NCBI RefSeq assembly: GCF_002834385.1
Contig: NZ_PITQ01000003.1
Span: 62,001 to 126,000 of the forward strand
DNA from: Rahnella sp. AA
GTDB taxonomy: Bacteria; Pseudomonadota; Gammaproteobacteria; Enterobacterales; Enterobacteriaceae
Direction: 5' to 3'
Length of the DNA stretch: 64,000 nucleotides
In this document: positions 1-9,072 of the stretch, piece by piece
How the letters are laid out: every line of letters starts with the position of its first letter
How positions within the stretch are numbered: the first letter of the stretch is position 1
Program-made: the position numbers and the translations under genes
The notes under the pieces: model-generated
Databases searched by the model: none
The model's input: only the letters and a program-made list of their open reading frames with translations
Told to the model about the DNA's origin: nothing

Positions 1-1
1 A

Positions 2-193
2 ATCCGTCAGCGGGCAGAAGCCGCAGGCTTATCGCCTGACCGGCGGGTGATCATTTATTGTCATCGCGGCGCACGGGCGGCTACGGTGTACACCGCGCTT
101 CAGCTGGCCGGTTATCGCCAGCTGGCGGTGTACGTAGGGTCATGGCATGAATGGGCGGAGCACCGCGAACTGCCGTTGCTGACGGGCTGTTAA
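2..193 (+). CDS. Rhodanese-type sulfurtransferase, C-terminal end (partial)
   Basis: Only the last 63 codons lie in the window; the gene starts upstream. The reading frame contains CHRGARA, the cysteine active-site loop of a rhodanese (CxxGxRA), followed about 20 residues later by YVGSWHEW, which matches the conserved YDGSWxEW end of thiosulfate and 3-mercaptopyruvate sulfurtransferases. By family knowledge the cysteine takes sulfane sulfur from a donor and passes it to a thiol or cyanide acceptor. Whether this is a one- or two-domain enzyme cannot be seen. Its TAA stop overlaps, tail to tail, the stop of the convergent ABC ATPase gene, so the two genes share a TTAA. Confidence 0.85.
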   Translation: MRQRAEAAGLSPDRRVIIYCHRGARAATVYTALQLAGYRQLAVYVGSWHEWAEHRELPLLTGC

Positions 194-1818
194 CCTGCCC
201 GACGCAGTTGCAGCGCCCGCGTGATATCGGGCGCAGCAGCCAGTAAGGTTTGCGTATAAGGATGTTGCGGCGCACGCAGAACCCGCGCCGTATCGCCGCT
301 TTCCACGATTTTCCCGTGATACAGCACCACCACGCGATCGCACACCTGTTTCACTGCTGCCAGATCGTGACTGATAAACAGCACCGTCAGCCCAAGCTGC
401 TGGCGTAACTGATCCAGCAGCGCCAGAATCTGCCCGCGAACGGAAAGATCCAGCGCCGAAACCGCTTCATCCGCCACCAGCAGTTCAGGCTCCAGCGCCA
501 GTGCGCGGGCGATTGCCACACGCTGACGCTGACCGCCGGAAAACGCGCCGGGCAGACGGCTGGCGTGATGCGCTTCCAGCCCGACGAGTTTCAGTAATTC
601 TTCTACCCGCGCCTGAATCAGCGCCGCAGGCCGCAGTTTATACACGCGCAGCGGTTCGGCAATCTGTTCACCAATGGTGATTTTAGGGTTCAGGCTGGCG
701 TAGGGATCCTGAAAGATAATCTGCGCACGGCGGCGCATTTTCTGCCGCGTTCCGTGGCTGGCCAGGGTCAGCGAGACACCGTCAAATTCGATATCGCCAC
801 TGTCGGTGTCCGTCAGGCCAATAATGGCGCGCCCGAGCGTGGTTTTGCCGGAACCGGATTCGCCAATCAGCCCGAGAATTTCACCCCGGCGGATATCAAG
901 CGTGGTCGGGAAAAGCACCGTCTGGCGTTTCGCCGGTACAAAAGGCAGACGCTGCGCCTGCGGATAGCTTTTGGTCAACCCACGCAACCGCACCAGCGGC
1001 GAATCCGCGCTGATTTCACCGGTCTTTTCACGCGGTTCGGGCTGTGATGCGCCAATCAGTTTGCGGGTATACAGCTCCTGCGGATCTGTCAGCAACTGCG
1101 CCACCGGCCCCTGCTCGACCAGATTCCCCTGATGCATCACGTAAGCGCGGTCGGCGTAGCGTGCCACCACGCTCAGGTCATGCGTGATCAGCAAAATGCC
1201 CATGTCCATTTCCTGTTGCAACTCCTGCAGCAGCGTCAGAATTTGTGCCTGAATGGTGACGTCCAGCGCCGTCGTCGGCTCATCGGCAATCAGCAACGCC
1301 GGTTTACAGCTGATGGCGCTGGCGATCATCACCCGCTGGCGCATCCCGCCGGAAAGCTGATGAATATACTGCTTCGCGCGCTGTTCCGGGTTCACAATCC
1401 CGACGCGGCCGAGCAGCGCAACCGCTTCACGGTGCGCCTGTTTCCAGGTCAGTTGCTGATGCCGTACCAGCACCTCGGCAATCTGCTCACCGACTTTCAG
1501 CACCGGATTCATGCTGGTCATCGGCTCCTGAAAAATCATCGCCAGCCGTTTCCCGCGCACCGGCGCGTCAAAAGGCATCTGCGGGCTGGCAATCTTCTGA
1601 TCATCGAGCCAGATTTCGCCACCGGTCATATTCACGCCGGGCGGCAACAACCCCATCAGCGCCAGCGAACTCAGGGTTTTCCCCGAACCGGATTCCCCGA
1701 CCAGCGCCACAATTTCACGGCGGTTCACCTGTAACGAAACCGGCTTCACCAGCGGTAAACCGGCGGCGGTATGAATGGCGAGAGAGCGGACATCGAGAAG
1801 CGGCTTGGCGATCGTCAT
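190..1818 (-). CDS. Dual-domain peptide/nickel-type ABC transporter ATPase (YejF/GsiA-like)
   Basis: This 542-residue cytoplasmic protein carries two complete ABC ATPase domains. Each has a Walker A (GESGSGKT, near residues 42-50 and again near 325), a signature motif (LSGGMRQR, then FSGGQRQR) and a Walker B followed by DE (LLIADEP, LLVADEA). Each half ends in the oligopeptide-transporter C-terminal region. This arrangement is typical of YejF, GsiA and DdpD/F-like fusions that power di/oligopeptide or glutathione import. A TTG two codons upstream is possible, but the ATG at 1818 is preferred. No permease or binding-protein gene lies on its strand upstream, where a terminator and an SDR gene come first. 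The ATPase therefore looks orphaned from its transporter, and its substrate is unknown. Confidence 0.88.
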   Translation of the reverse strand: MTIAKPLLDVRSLAIHTAAGLPLVKPVSLQVNRREIVALVGESGSGKTLSSLALMGLLPPGVNMTGGEIWLDDQKIASPQMPFDAPVRGKRLAMIFQEPMTSMNPVLKVGEQIAEVLVRHQQLTWKQAHREAVALLGRVGIVNPEQRAKQYIHQLSGGMRQRVMIASAISCKPALLIADEPTTALDVTIQAQILTLLQELQQEMDMGILLITHDLSVVARYADRAYVMHQGNLVEQGPVAQLLTDPQELYTRKLIGASQPEPREKTGEISADSPLVRLRGLTKSYPQAQRLPFVPAKRQTVLFPTTLDIRRGEILGLIGESGSGKTTLGRAIIGLTDTDSGDIEFDGVSLTLASHGTRQKMRRRAQIIFQDPYASLNPKITIGEQIAEPLRVYKLRPAALIQARVEELLKLVGLEAHHASRLPGAFSGGQRQRVAIARALALEPELLVADEAVSALDLSVRGQILALLDQLRQQLGLTVLFISHDLAAVKQVCDRVVVLYHGKIVESGDTARVLRAPQHPYTQTLLAAAPDITRALQLRRAG

Positions 1819-1943
1819 GAGCAAATCCGGCGAAGAAATGAACTTAGAGAATATATCGTATATCTTTTAGTGACAACCCGAATACCCGCCATTGGTTAGA
1901 CGGATTTTAGCGGGGTTATAGCGGTTTGGTTGGTGGATGGGCA

Positions 1944-1971
1944 CAAAAAAACCGGCGAAATTCCGCCGGTT
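1944..1971 (-). terminator. Intrinsic terminator of the SDR gene
   Basis: Perfect 8-bp stem (1950-1957 with 1964-1971), six-base loop, then a run of seven T on the minus strand. It lies 24 bp after the SDR stop and separates that gene from the ABC ATPase downstream. Confidence 0.85.
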
Positions 1972-1994
1972 CATTCTGACTCTCATTTTAATTC

Positions 1995-2744
1995 TCAGAC
2001 CTGCGCCATCCCGCCGTCGACGAAGAGTTCGACGCCGTTGATAAAGCTGGCGGCATCAGAGGCCAGAAACGCGACAGTTTTGCCGATTTCTTTTGGTTCG
2101 CCTAAGCGGCCTAACGGAACTTGTGCGGCCAGCGCATCGTACAGGCCCTGACGATGTTCTTCCGGAACCAGGTCGCCTAAGCCCGGCGTGCGGATCGGGC
2201 CCGGGCTGACGACGTTGACGCGGATGCCGCGGTCTTTCAAATCCAGCGCCCATGAGCGGGCAAAGTTACGCACGGCGGCCTTACTGGCGCTGTAGACGCT
2301 GAAACTTGCCGTGCCCAAAACCGACGTGGTGGAACCGGTCAGAATAACGGAAGCGCCATCGGTCAGCAGCGGTAAGGCTTTCTGAACCGTGAACAACACG
2401 CCGCGGACGTTGGTGCCGAAAATCCGGTCGAAGTGTTCTTCGGTGATGCCGCCCAGCGGTAGCATGTCGCCGCCACCGGCGTTGGCGAACAGAATGTCCA
2501 GGCGTCCGGCGGTTTTGGCGATTTGTGCATAAACCGCATCAAGGTCGGCCAGAACGGAAGCGTCGGCGCGGATGCCCGTTGCCGCAGCGCCGATTTCAGC
2601 GACGGCGGCGTCCAGTTCGGCCTGACGGCGTCCGGTAATAAAGACCTGCGCGCCCTGTTCTGCCAGCTCTTTCGCTGTACCCAAACCAATGCCGCTTGTC
2701 CCGCCGGTGACCAGTGCAATTTTACCGTTCAGTGGAGTTGTCAT
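1995..2744 (-). CDS. Short-chain dehydrogenase/reductase (classical SDR)
   Basis: The 249-residue product has the full classical SDR pattern. [12 protein letters not shown] near residue 14 is the TGxxxGxG dinucleotide loop, FANAG near residue 88 is the NNAG-type strand, and YSASK near residue 156 is the catalytic Tyr-Lys pair with an upstream serine (LTGSTTS). The C-terminus ends in the usual VDGG. The arginine after the glycine loop (ITGRR) hints at NADPH preference, which is inference. It is divergently paired with a LysR gene 177 bp away, so that regulator probably controls it. The substrate cannot be read from sequence. ATG start, Met-Thr-Thr-Pro-Leu. Confidence 0.9.
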   Translation of the reverse strand: MTTPLNGKIALVTGGTSGIGLGTAKELAEQGAQVFITGRRQAELDAAVAEIGAAATGIRADASVLADLDAVYAQIAKTAGRLDILFANAGGGDMLPLGGITEEHFDRIFGTNVRGVLFTVQKALPLLTDGASVILTGSTTSVLGTASFSVYSASKAAVRNFARSWALDLKDRGIRVNVVSPGPIRTPGLGDLVPEEHRQGLYDALAAQVPLGRLGEPKEIGKTVAFLASDAASFINGVELFVDGGMAQV

Positions 2745-2921
2745 TTTTCATTCCTCAAAGTCAGATTAGGTTACGTCGCCTGAGGTTTGTGACCGTTGTC
2801 TGCCGCCTCAGGCATGGCTGTAATTTAGCGCCTGACGGTTTATTGAAAAATAGCGAAAAATGAAAATGACTATTCCCGTGTGTGTATAATCAATGCTTCG
2901 GATAGCCGGCGGGAAAAGCGT

Positions 2922-3833
2922 GTGGATCAGTTAACGGCAATACGGGCATTTGCCCGGGTGGTTGAGGCGGGGAATTTCACCCGTGCGGCAGATTCTCTGG
3001 ATATGCCCAATGCAACGCTGAGCAAAATGGTGCAGGAACTGGAAGCGCATCTCGGCGTGCGCCTGTTGCAGCGCACCACGCGGCGCGTGACGGTGACCCC
3101 GGAAGGCAGCGAATATTATGAGAAAACCGCACGTATTCTGCGCGATCTGGAAGATGTCGATACGTCGTTTAACGCCGTGCGCAGCAAGCCGCGCGGGCTG
3201 TTGCGCATTGACGTCGGTGGCTCAACGGCGCGCGATGTGCTGATCCCGTCACTGGCCGATTTTATGTCGCGTTATCCGGAAATCCGTCTGGATCTGGGTG
3301 TCTCAGACCGTTCGGTTGATCTCATCAGTGACAATGTGGACTGCGTGATCCGCGGCGGCCCGCTCGACAACTCTTCGCTGATTGCCCGCAATATCGGTCA
3401 TGCGACGCTTGTCACCTGCGCGACACCGGCCTATCTGAAAGCCTTCGGCACACCGGCTTATCCGGATGAGCTGAAAAACGGCCACCGGCTGGTGAGTTAT
3501 CTGTCGCCGCAGAATGGCCGGGCTTTTCCGTTCCGGTTTGAACACGAGGGCGATAAAGCGGAAATTAAGGTCGATCACCGTATCGGCGTGAATGAAAGTA
3601 ATGCCCATCTGGCCGCCGGAATGGCCGGCCTGGGGATTATCCAGACGTTCAGCTATTCCCTGTGCGAGGCGCTGCAACGCGGAACGCTGGTGGAAATCCT
3701 TGCGCAGTGGCGGCCTGCGCCCTATCCGTTCCATGTGGTGTATCCGCAAAACCGCCACGTTCCGCACCGCCTGCGCGTGTTTATCGACTGGCTGGTGGAA
3801 GTGTTTCCACAAAAAGTGGCACCTCCGTTTTAA
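2922..3833 (+). CDS. LysR-family transcriptional regulator
   Basis: The 303-residue protein has an N-terminal winged helix-turn-helix (FTRAADSLDMPNATLSKMV region, residues 18-40) and a LysR substrate-binding domain. I chose the GTG at 2922, giving the common LysR opening MDQLTAIRAF; an upstream ATG at 2880 would add 14 unconserved residues. It resembles the PA0477/DmlR-like group, which often sits divergent to an SDR or oxidoreductase gene, as here. It probably regulates the SDR gene at 1995-2744 and itself from the shared 177-bp intergenic region. Its stop overlaps the stop of the convergent tautomerase gene. Confidence 0.9.
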   Translation: MDQLTAIRAFARVVEAGNFTRAADSLDMPNATLSKMVQELEAHLGVRLLQRTTRRVTVTPEGSEYYEKTARILRDLEDVDTSFNAVRSKPRGLLRIDVGGSTARDVLIPSLADFMSRYPEIRLDLGVSDRSVDLISDNVDCVIRGGPLDNSSLIARNIGHATLVTCATPAYLKAFGTPAYPDELKNGHRLVSYLSPQNGRAFPFRFEHEGDKAEIKVDHRIGVNESNAHLAAGMAGLGIIQTFSYSLCEALQRGTLVEILAQWRPAPYPFHVVYPQNRHVPHRLRVFIDWLVEVFPQKVAPPF

Positions 3834-4015
3834 AGCTTATCGTAACGAACCCCGCCGCGGGATTTGTGCTCCTTCGGCGTTTCATTCAGCGACACCACGA
3901 TGTATTCATCAGGCACGCCGGTGACGTCTTTCACCACCTGAAAAATCCCTTCGAGCAATTTGTCTTTCTGTTCCTGGGTCCGGCCTGTGGCAAGGTTCAC
4001 AATGACTTCTGGCAT
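3830..4015 (-). CDS. 4-oxalocrotonate tautomerase family protein
   Basis: This small 61-residue protein begins Met-Pro, so that methionine removal exposes the catalytic amino-terminal proline of the family. Counting from that proline, arginine falls at position 11, a second known active-site position in 4-oxalocrotonate tautomerases. Family members are small homo-oligomers that isomerise enol acids to oxo acids. It lies 40 bp downstream of the talarate/galactarate dehydratase on the same strand. It may therefore speed tautomerisation of the 2-keto-3-deoxy product made from its enol form; this link is inference. The terminal 4 bases overlap the LysR stop. Confidence 0.85.
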   Translation of the reverse strand: MPEVIVNLATGRTQEQKDKLLEGIFQVVKDVTGVPDEYIVVSLNETPKEHKSRGGVRYDKL

Positions 4016-4055
4016 AGTTATTCCCCTGTTTATACAGTATGAAAAGTTATCGAAT

Positions 4056-5252
4056 TTACGGACGTTTGCCGAATTCGCACTCCAGCTGCGTCCAGGCTCT
4101 GGCCTGTTCGCTCAACGTGAAGCCCAGACCCGGGCGGTCTGATATCCACATCCGGCCATCACGCAGTTCAAGCTGCTCGTTAAAGAGCGGGTTCAGCCAC
4201 TCGAAATGTTCCAGCCAGGGTTCAACCGGATACGCGGCAGAAAGATGCAGATGGACTTCCATCGCAAAATGCGGTGCCAGTTTTTTACCGTGCCGGGCGG
4301 CCAGATCCATGATTTTTAAGAACGGGGTGATCCCGCCGACGCGAGGCGCATCGGGCTGTACGTAATCGCTGGCATTGCCCAGGATCAGCTGTTCATGTTC
4401 GCGGTAACTGGTGAGCATTTCTCCGGTGGCAATCGGCGTGTCGAGCGCAGCGGCCAGCGCGGCGTGGCCTTCCACGTCATAGGCATCCAGCGGTTCTTCA
4501 ATCCACACCAGATTGAACGCTTCCATTTTCCGGCCCATGCGGATGGCGGTTTCGCGATCCCATTGCTGGTTGGCATCGACCATCAGCGGGAAATCATCGC
4601 CCAGTTCCTGACGCACGGCGGTCAGGCGGCGGATATCTTCGCGGGTATCCGGCTGACCCACTTTAATCTTAATGCCGCCGATACCGCTTTCGCGGGAGAT
4701 CGCGACATTTTTGATGACCTGCTCCAGCGGCGTGTGCAGGAACCCCCCGGAGGTGTTGTAGCACTGCACGGAATCGCGGTGCGCACCGAGCAATTTCGCC
4801 AGCGGCAGTCCGGCGCGTTTCGCTTTGAGATCCCACAGCGCGATATCGATGGGCGAAATCGCCTGTACGGCCATGCCGCTGCGGCCAACGGAAGCCCCCG
4901 CCCAAAGCAGTTTAGTATAAATCTTGTCGATATCGTTCGGATCTTCACCCAGAAGGTTGTCGGCAATCTCTTTAGCATGGGCATAAATCCCCTGCCCGCC
5001 GGCGCGTTTGGAGTAGCTGAACCCGACGCCCTCAAAACCGTCGCGCGTGCGGATTTCTGCAAAAATAATCGCCACTTCGGTCAGCGGTTTTTGCCGCCCG
5101 GTGAGGACTTTTGCGTCACTGACGGGCGTTGCCAGAGGCAGAATCGACAGCGAGATTTTCACCCACGCAATTCTGTCACCGGTTTCTGCTGCCGTTTTTG
5201 TTCCTGTCGCTTTCGCGTAAGTCACTGCCTGAGAATTTGTTCCGGAATCCAT
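4056..5252 (-). CDS. L-talarate/galactarate dehydratase (enolase superfamily)
   Basis: The 398-residue protein belongs to the mandelate racemase branch of the enolase superfamily and resembles Salmonella talarate/galactarate dehydratase along its whole length (from memory). Functional residues fall at the expected positions: catalytic Lys197 in KIKVG, metal ligands Asp226, Glu252 and Glu278, and catalytic His328 (APHFA). The reaction is dehydration of L-talarate or galactarate to 5-keto-4-deoxy-glucarate. The start is the ATG at 5252: a good GGAGG lies just before it, inside a possible longer GTG-started frame (5267). The divergent LacI gene and the 18-bp palindromes upstream point to substrate-induced control. 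No sugar-acid transporter is adjacent. Confidence 0.92.
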   Translation of the reverse strand: MDSGTNSQAVTYAKATGTKTAAETGDRIAWVKISLSILPLATPVSDAKVLTGRQKPLTEVAIIFAEIRTRDGFEGVGFSYSKRAGGQGIYAHAKEIADNLLGEDPNDIDKIYTKLLWAGASVGRSGMAVQAISPIDIALWDLKAKRAGLPLAKLLGAHRDSVQCYNTSGGFLHTPLEQVIKNVAISRESGIGGIKIKVGQPDTREDIRRLTAVRQELGDDFPLMVDANQQWDRETAIRMGRKMEAFNLVWIEEPLDAYDVEGHAALAAALDTPIATGEMLTSYREHEQLILGNASDYVQPDAPRVGGITPFLKIMDLAARHGKKLAPHFAMEVHLHLSAAYPVEPWLEHFEWLNPLFNEQLELRDGRMWISDRPGLGFTLSEQARAWTQLECEFGKRP

Positions 5253-5284
5253 CTGATGAACCTCCACGTTAGGTGATCATTTAA

Positions 5285-5302
5285 AATGATTGCGCAATCA
5301 TT
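5285..5302. promoter_or_regulatory. Putative LacI-family operator 1 (perfect 18-bp palindrome)
   Basis: AATGATTGCGCAATCATT is a perfect even palindrome with a central CG, as LacI-family proteins prefer. It lies 32 bp upstream of the dehydratase start codon. A near copy lies at 5440-5457. Confidence 0.75.
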
Positions 5303-5439
5303 GATACACCTGCGGATTTCCTCTGGCTATAAACAGCGCGGATAAATTTGTTACCGATCACAAAAACTGTTTCAGTGCAGGCGGTGAGCATGATTTGTAT
5401 TTCAATCCCTGCGATACTGTTTTTCTGCTGGTTTCACAC

Positions 5440-5457
5440 AATGATGTCGCAATCATT
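5440..5457. promoter_or_regulatory. Putative LacI-family operator 2
   Basis: AATGATGTCGCAATCATT matches operator 1 at 16 of 18 positions. It lies 16 bp before the preferred start of the LacI gene, overlapping or abutting its ribosome binding region, which suggests autorepression and possibly looping with operator 1 (155 bp centre to centre). Confidence 0.72.
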
Positions 5458-5473
5458 TATGAAAGGTAACGCC

Positions 5474-6496
5474 GTGAAAAACGCTTCTGACGCTAAAAAA
5501 ATGCCCGTCCGCCCCCCGACGCTGGAAGATGTCGCCCGCGCGGCGGGGCTTTCGCCGATCACGGTGAGCCGCGCGCTGAATACGCCGGGTATTGTGCGCC
5601 CGAAAACCGTCGCGAAAGTCAAAGAGGCCGTGCAGCTGACCGGCTACATTCCTAACATGCTGGCCGGAGGCCTGGCGTCGCGGCGCAGCCGGCTGATTGC
5701 GGTGGTGGTACCACAAATCAATAACAGCATGTTTATCGATACGATCCAGGCAATAACCGATGAGCTGGCGCTGCGCGGCTACCATATGCTGCTGTGCGTT
5801 TCCGGCTACAGCGCTGAAACCGAAGCGGATATTGTCGCCACCCTGCTTTCACGCAGGCCTGATGGCATTGTGCTGACGGGCATTCACCACAGCAACGAGC
5901 TGAAAAAGTGCATTCTGAATGCGGCGATCCCGGTGGTCGAAATCTGGGATCTGACCCCGACGCCGCTGGATATGCTGATCGGGTTTTCCCACGAAAAAAT
6001 CGGTCATGCCGTCGCCGGTTATTTGCTGCAAAAAGGTCACCGGCGGTTTGGCCTGATGTGGACACCGGATCAGCGGGCCGGGCTGCGCCACAAGGGAATG
6101 ATGGAGGCGTTTGAACGGCAAGGTTCTGTTACGTTTCAGGAGGTTTCCATACCGTTGCCCGCCACTTTGCGCCGTGGCCGTGAAGGGCTGGCGCAGCTTA
6201 TGGACAGCGGCGGAGCCTTTGATGCGATCATTTGCAGCTCTGACACGCTGGCGCACGGTGCCATCATCGAAGCACAAGACAGGGGGCTCTCTGTGCCGGA
6301 GGATGTCGCCGTGGTCGGCTTTGGTGATCTGGATTTTGCCGGATGTACCGCCCCGTCGATCACGACCATCAGCATCGATCGCGGAAGAATAGGCCGGGAA
6401 GCCGCCACCCTGCTGGCCGATAAAATTGAAGGTTTACCGGTCGTGAATAACGTCGTGGATATCGGGTTTACGTTAATAGAAAGGGACTCTGCGTGA
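5474..6496 (+). CDS. LacI-family regulator (probable talarate/galactarate repressor)
   Basis: The 340-residue protein starts with a LacI helix-turn-helix: PTLEDVARAAGLSPITVSRA, then the hinge region LAGGLASRR. A periplasmic-binding-protein-like effector domain follows, with NNSMF and GFGDLDFA as in the GntR/LacI group. I chose the GTG at 5474 with AAGGT upstream, which gives the usual family length; earlier ATGs (5348, 5461) would add a non-homologous leader that includes operator 2. It is divergent from the dehydratase gene, so it most likely represses that gene and the tautomerase. The effector is probably an acid sugar, which is inference. Confidence 0.9.
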   Translation: MKNASDAKKMPVRPPTLEDVARAAGLSPITVSRALNTPGIVRPKTVAKVKEAVQLTGYIPNMLAGGLASRRSRLIAVVVPQINNSMFIDTIQAITDELALRGYHMLLCVSGYSAETEADIVATLLSRRPDGIVLTGIHHSNELKKCILNAAIPVVEIWDLTPTPLDMLIGFSHEKIGHAVAGYLLQKGHRRFGLMWTPDQRAGLRHKGMMEAFERQGSVTFQEVSIPLPATLRRGREGLAQLMDSGGAFDAIICSSDTLAHGAIIEAQDRGLSVPEDVAVVGFGDLDFAGCTAPSITTISIDRGRIGREAATLLADKIEGLPVVNNVVDIGFTLIERDSA

Positions 6497-6507
6497 CGTT
6501 GTCACTA

Positions 6508-6533
6508 AAAAGCCAGCGCGATGGCTGGCTTTA
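6508..6533. terminator. Bidirectional intrinsic terminator
   Basis: AAGCCAGC (6510-6517) pairs with GCTGGCTT (6524-6531) around a six-base loop, with A and T runs on the two sides. It separates the convergent lacI-type gene and efeB. Confidence 0.75.
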
Positions 6534-6555
6534 CGTTGCTTACCGTGGAAAACCG

Positions 6556-7830
6556 TTACGCCTCAAACATTTCAGCGCCAATATACGAGCCTTCTTTCGG
6601 TGCAGGTGGCACAAAGAAAATCCCCGAGCCGATGTGCGAAATATATTCGTTCATCGCATCTGACGCGCCCAGACGGGTCTGAAGTGCTTCAAACTGCGCG
6701 GGGTCTTTCTGATAGCTGATAAAGAGCAAACCCGCATCCAGTTGCCCCATATTGTTCAGGCCGTCTGTATAGTTATAAGAACGACGCAGAATTTTAATGC
6801 CTGCATTATTCTCATGCGCGGCAAGGCTGATATGCGCAGTGGCCGGGATCACCAGATTGCCATCGGCATCTTTCTTTTTAAAATCCGGCGTATCAAATTC
6901 TTTGGTTCCGCTGAGCGGCGCGCCGGAAACTTTATGACGTCCGAACACATTGTTCTGATCGCTGACACGGTCAGTATCCCAGCTTTCAATGTGAATTTTT
7001 ATTTTCCGCACCACCTGATAACTGCCCTGCTGCTGCCATGCCGGGCCGCCATCTTTGATCCAGACAAATTTGTCGAAATCCGCTTTTTCGGTGATGTTCC
7101 GCGTGCCGTCTTTATACCCGAACAGGTTGCGGGGCGTTGACTGGCCTTTACCCGCAGAAGCCCGGCCAAAGCCCATCACCGTCCAGCGGGTTTGCGCAGC
7201 GCCGGTGCTTTTCGCGATACGCGCCAGGTCGCGGATGGCGTGGTAAGCCACCTGCGGATCGTCGGCGCACGCCTGCAGGGAGAGATCGCCGCCGGTCAGT
7301 TCCGGTTGCATATCATCGCTGGGCAGTTGCATCAGCTCACGCATCAGCACCGGTTTGTGCTGCGTCAGCCCGAAGGTATCGGTGAACACCCGCGACCCCA
7401 GCCCCACCGTCACGGTCAGTGACGCCGGTCCCAGATCCATCGCTTCGCCGGTATCCATGCCGACGCCGCTGTCCCTTGCCGGCTCAACCTGTCCGATCGT
7501 GCCACCTTTCATCAGCTGGGCAATCGCCGATGACCAGCGCGCCAGCAGCACCTGCAAATCCTGGCGGCTGGTGGTGGTCAGATCAAACGTCATATACATA
7601 ATATGGCGCTGCGGCGCGGTGCTGATACCCACCTGTCCGCCTGCGCCATAAAAATCGTGCTGCCGGGAGAGATCAACCATATCGTCAGGATCATGGGCGG
7701 CAGCCGCCTGACCGTGCGCATGGGAAACCGTCGGGATCGCCAGCGCGCTGGCCCCCACGACGGCGCCCTTGAGCAAATCACGGCGGGAGAACTTACCGGC
7801 CTCCCTGGCCGGTTCGAGTTTTTCGCTCAT
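6556..7830 (-). CDS. efeB: Deferrochelatase/peroxidase EfeB (Tat-exported DyP-type)
   Basis: The 424-residue protein starts with a twin-arginine signal (SRRDLLKG near residue 15, then a hydrophobic stretch ending SHAHG), so it is exported folded to the periplasm. The DyP-peroxidase signature GxxDG appears as GYKDGTRN, and the C-terminal half has RRSYNYTDG, typical of EfeB. Family members bind haem, use peroxide and help release iron from haem or oxidise Fe(II) during uptake. It is the last gene of efeUOB, four bases after efeO. The length fits E. coli EfeB. Confidence 0.95.
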   Translation of the reverse strand: MSEKLEPAREAGKFSRRDLLKGAVVGASALAIPTVSHAHGQAAAAHDPDDMVDLSRQHDFYGAGGQVGISTAPQRHIMYMTFDLTTTSRQDLQVLLARWSSAIAQLMKGGTIGQVEPARDSGVGMDTGEAMDLGPASLTVTVGLGSRVFTDTFGLTQHKPVLMRELMQLPSDDMQPELTGGDLSLQACADDPQVAYHAIRDLARIAKSTGAAQTRWTVMGFGRASAGKGQSTPRNLFGYKDGTRNITEKADFDKFVWIKDGGPAWQQQGSYQVVRKIKIHIESWDTDRVSDQNNVFGRHKVSGAPLSGTKEFDTPDFKKKDADGNLVIPATAHISLAAHENNAGIKILRRSYNYTDGLNNMGQLDAGLLFISYQKDPAQFEALQTRLGASDAMNEYISHIGSGIFFVPPAPKEGSYIGAEMFEA

Positions 7831-7834
7831 TCAG

Positions 7835-9058
7835 TCAGGCTCCTTTATTAGCCGCCACTTTTTCACCGATTTTAGACAGGGGTTCTTGCAACGCCTGAAT
7901 AGTACGGCTCAATTTAGCGGCATCAGCGGCTTTCAGTTCAGCGGTGTAATACTTGTAGCCACCCGGGACGGTGGAATCACGGTAAGTTTCCAGCATGTCG
8001 TGCACGGCAGCAAACTGCGCGGCGACCTGTTTGGTCAGTGCCGGATCGATTTTTTCCAGACCCGGTTGCAGATAGGCAAAGGCTTGCTGTGCCCCTTCTA
8101 CGTTACCGGCGAAATCGACCAGATCGAAATGGCTGAAGGCCTCTTCTTCACCGTTGATTTTGGTGTTCTGAACTTCTTCGAGCAGATCAGCTGCACCGTT
8201 TGCCAGATCTTCCGGTTTGTAAGTCAGCGCTTTGGTCAGGGTATCGAGCTGAGCCACGTTTTTCTGCAATTCAGCCGCCAGCTGTTTGGTTTCCGGAGTG
8301 ATTTTGCCCTGACCAAACAGGTCACGCTCGATCGCATGGAAACCATGCCAGCCAGCTTTCGGGTCAAGGTTCGAAGCACGCATATCAATCAGGTAATCGA
8401 GGTTACCGGCGTTATCCGTGGCTTTGAAACCAGGCAATACAAACCCGTTTACATCAGATTCAATACGTTCATAGAACGGGCGCGCTTTCGCGTAATCGGC
8501 TTTGGCCGTTGCCAGGTCACCGGCGTCAATATCCGCTTTCAGGCGGTCAACCCCGACCACCATCGCATCAACGACGCCATTCACATAAGTCGCGTAATCC
8601 TTAGTGCCCTGCGCCAGGATAGTTGCAGTGCTGCCAACCGGCTGCGCGGCGCTTTTACCGGTCACGGTAAAGTCGATCATTTCGCGTTTCGCACCCGGGC
8701 AGTAGATTTGATATTTGCCGCCGTCGAGGGTCAGGGTGAATTTCACCGCAGGCAGACCCGGTGCCATATTTTCTTTTTCGCCCAGGATACGGTTGTTGCT
8801 CAGCAGTTCTAATTCCGTGATGGCTGTCGCCGTTTTATTCACCACGTTAAAGGTGACCGGGCCTGCTTTCGCAGAATTATGATCAACCACACAAGTCCCA
8901 CCGGCATCACCGGTCATGGTGATGTTGACTTCGGACACCCCATTTTTCACCGGGGCTGGCGCAGCGTTAGCCGGTGCCTCAACGGAAAGCATCAGCAGTG
9001 CCGTCAGGCCCGCAGCGGTCATCAGAGATTCTTTTTTCTTAAACATCTTTTTACGCAT
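7835..9058 (-). CDS. efeO: Iron uptake system component EfeO (cupredoxin-M75)
   Basis: This 407-residue periplasmic protein has a signal peptide ending near PANA-AP, then a cupredoxin-like domain to about residue 145, and a helical peptidase-M75 (imelysin-like) domain. The latter contains HAIERD, the HxxE metal-binding motif of the family. EfeO is thought to bind periplasmic iron and pass it to EfeU. The ATG at 9058 has a good upstream TAGGA. It is flanked by efeU (14 bp) and efeB (4 bp) in one operon. It is slightly longer than E. coli EfeO, mainly at the N-terminus. Confidence 0.95.
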   Translation of the reverse strand: MRKKMFKKKESLMTAAGLTALLMLSVEAPANAAPAPVKNGVSEVNITMTGDAGGTCVVDHNSAKAGPVTFNVVNKTATAITELELLSNNRILGEKENMAPGLPAVKFTLTLDGGKYQIYCPGAKREMIDFTVTGKSAAQPVGSTATILAQGTKDYATYVNGVVDAMVVGVDRLKADIDAGDLATAKADYAKARPFYERIESDVNGFVLPGFKATDNAGNLDYLIDMRASNLDPKAGWHGFHAIERDLFGQGKITPETKQLAAELQKNVAQLDTLTKALTYKPEDLANGAADLLEEVQNTKINGEEEAFSHFDLVDFAGNVEGAQQAFAYLQPGLEKIDPALTKQVAAQFAAVHDMLETYRDSTVPGGYKYYTAELKAADAAKLSRTIQALQEPLSKIGEKVAANKGA

Positions 9059-9072
9059 GAATTTCCTACCCT

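Noticed and set aside
4395-5276. Long plus-strand open frame opposite the dehydratase gene
   Set aside because: It is the antisense of a well-conserved enzyme gene with correct active-site residues and has no recognisable protein features. The same holds for long antisense frames opposite efeO, gntU, edd, the FUSC gene and the Fe-dehydrogenase gene.
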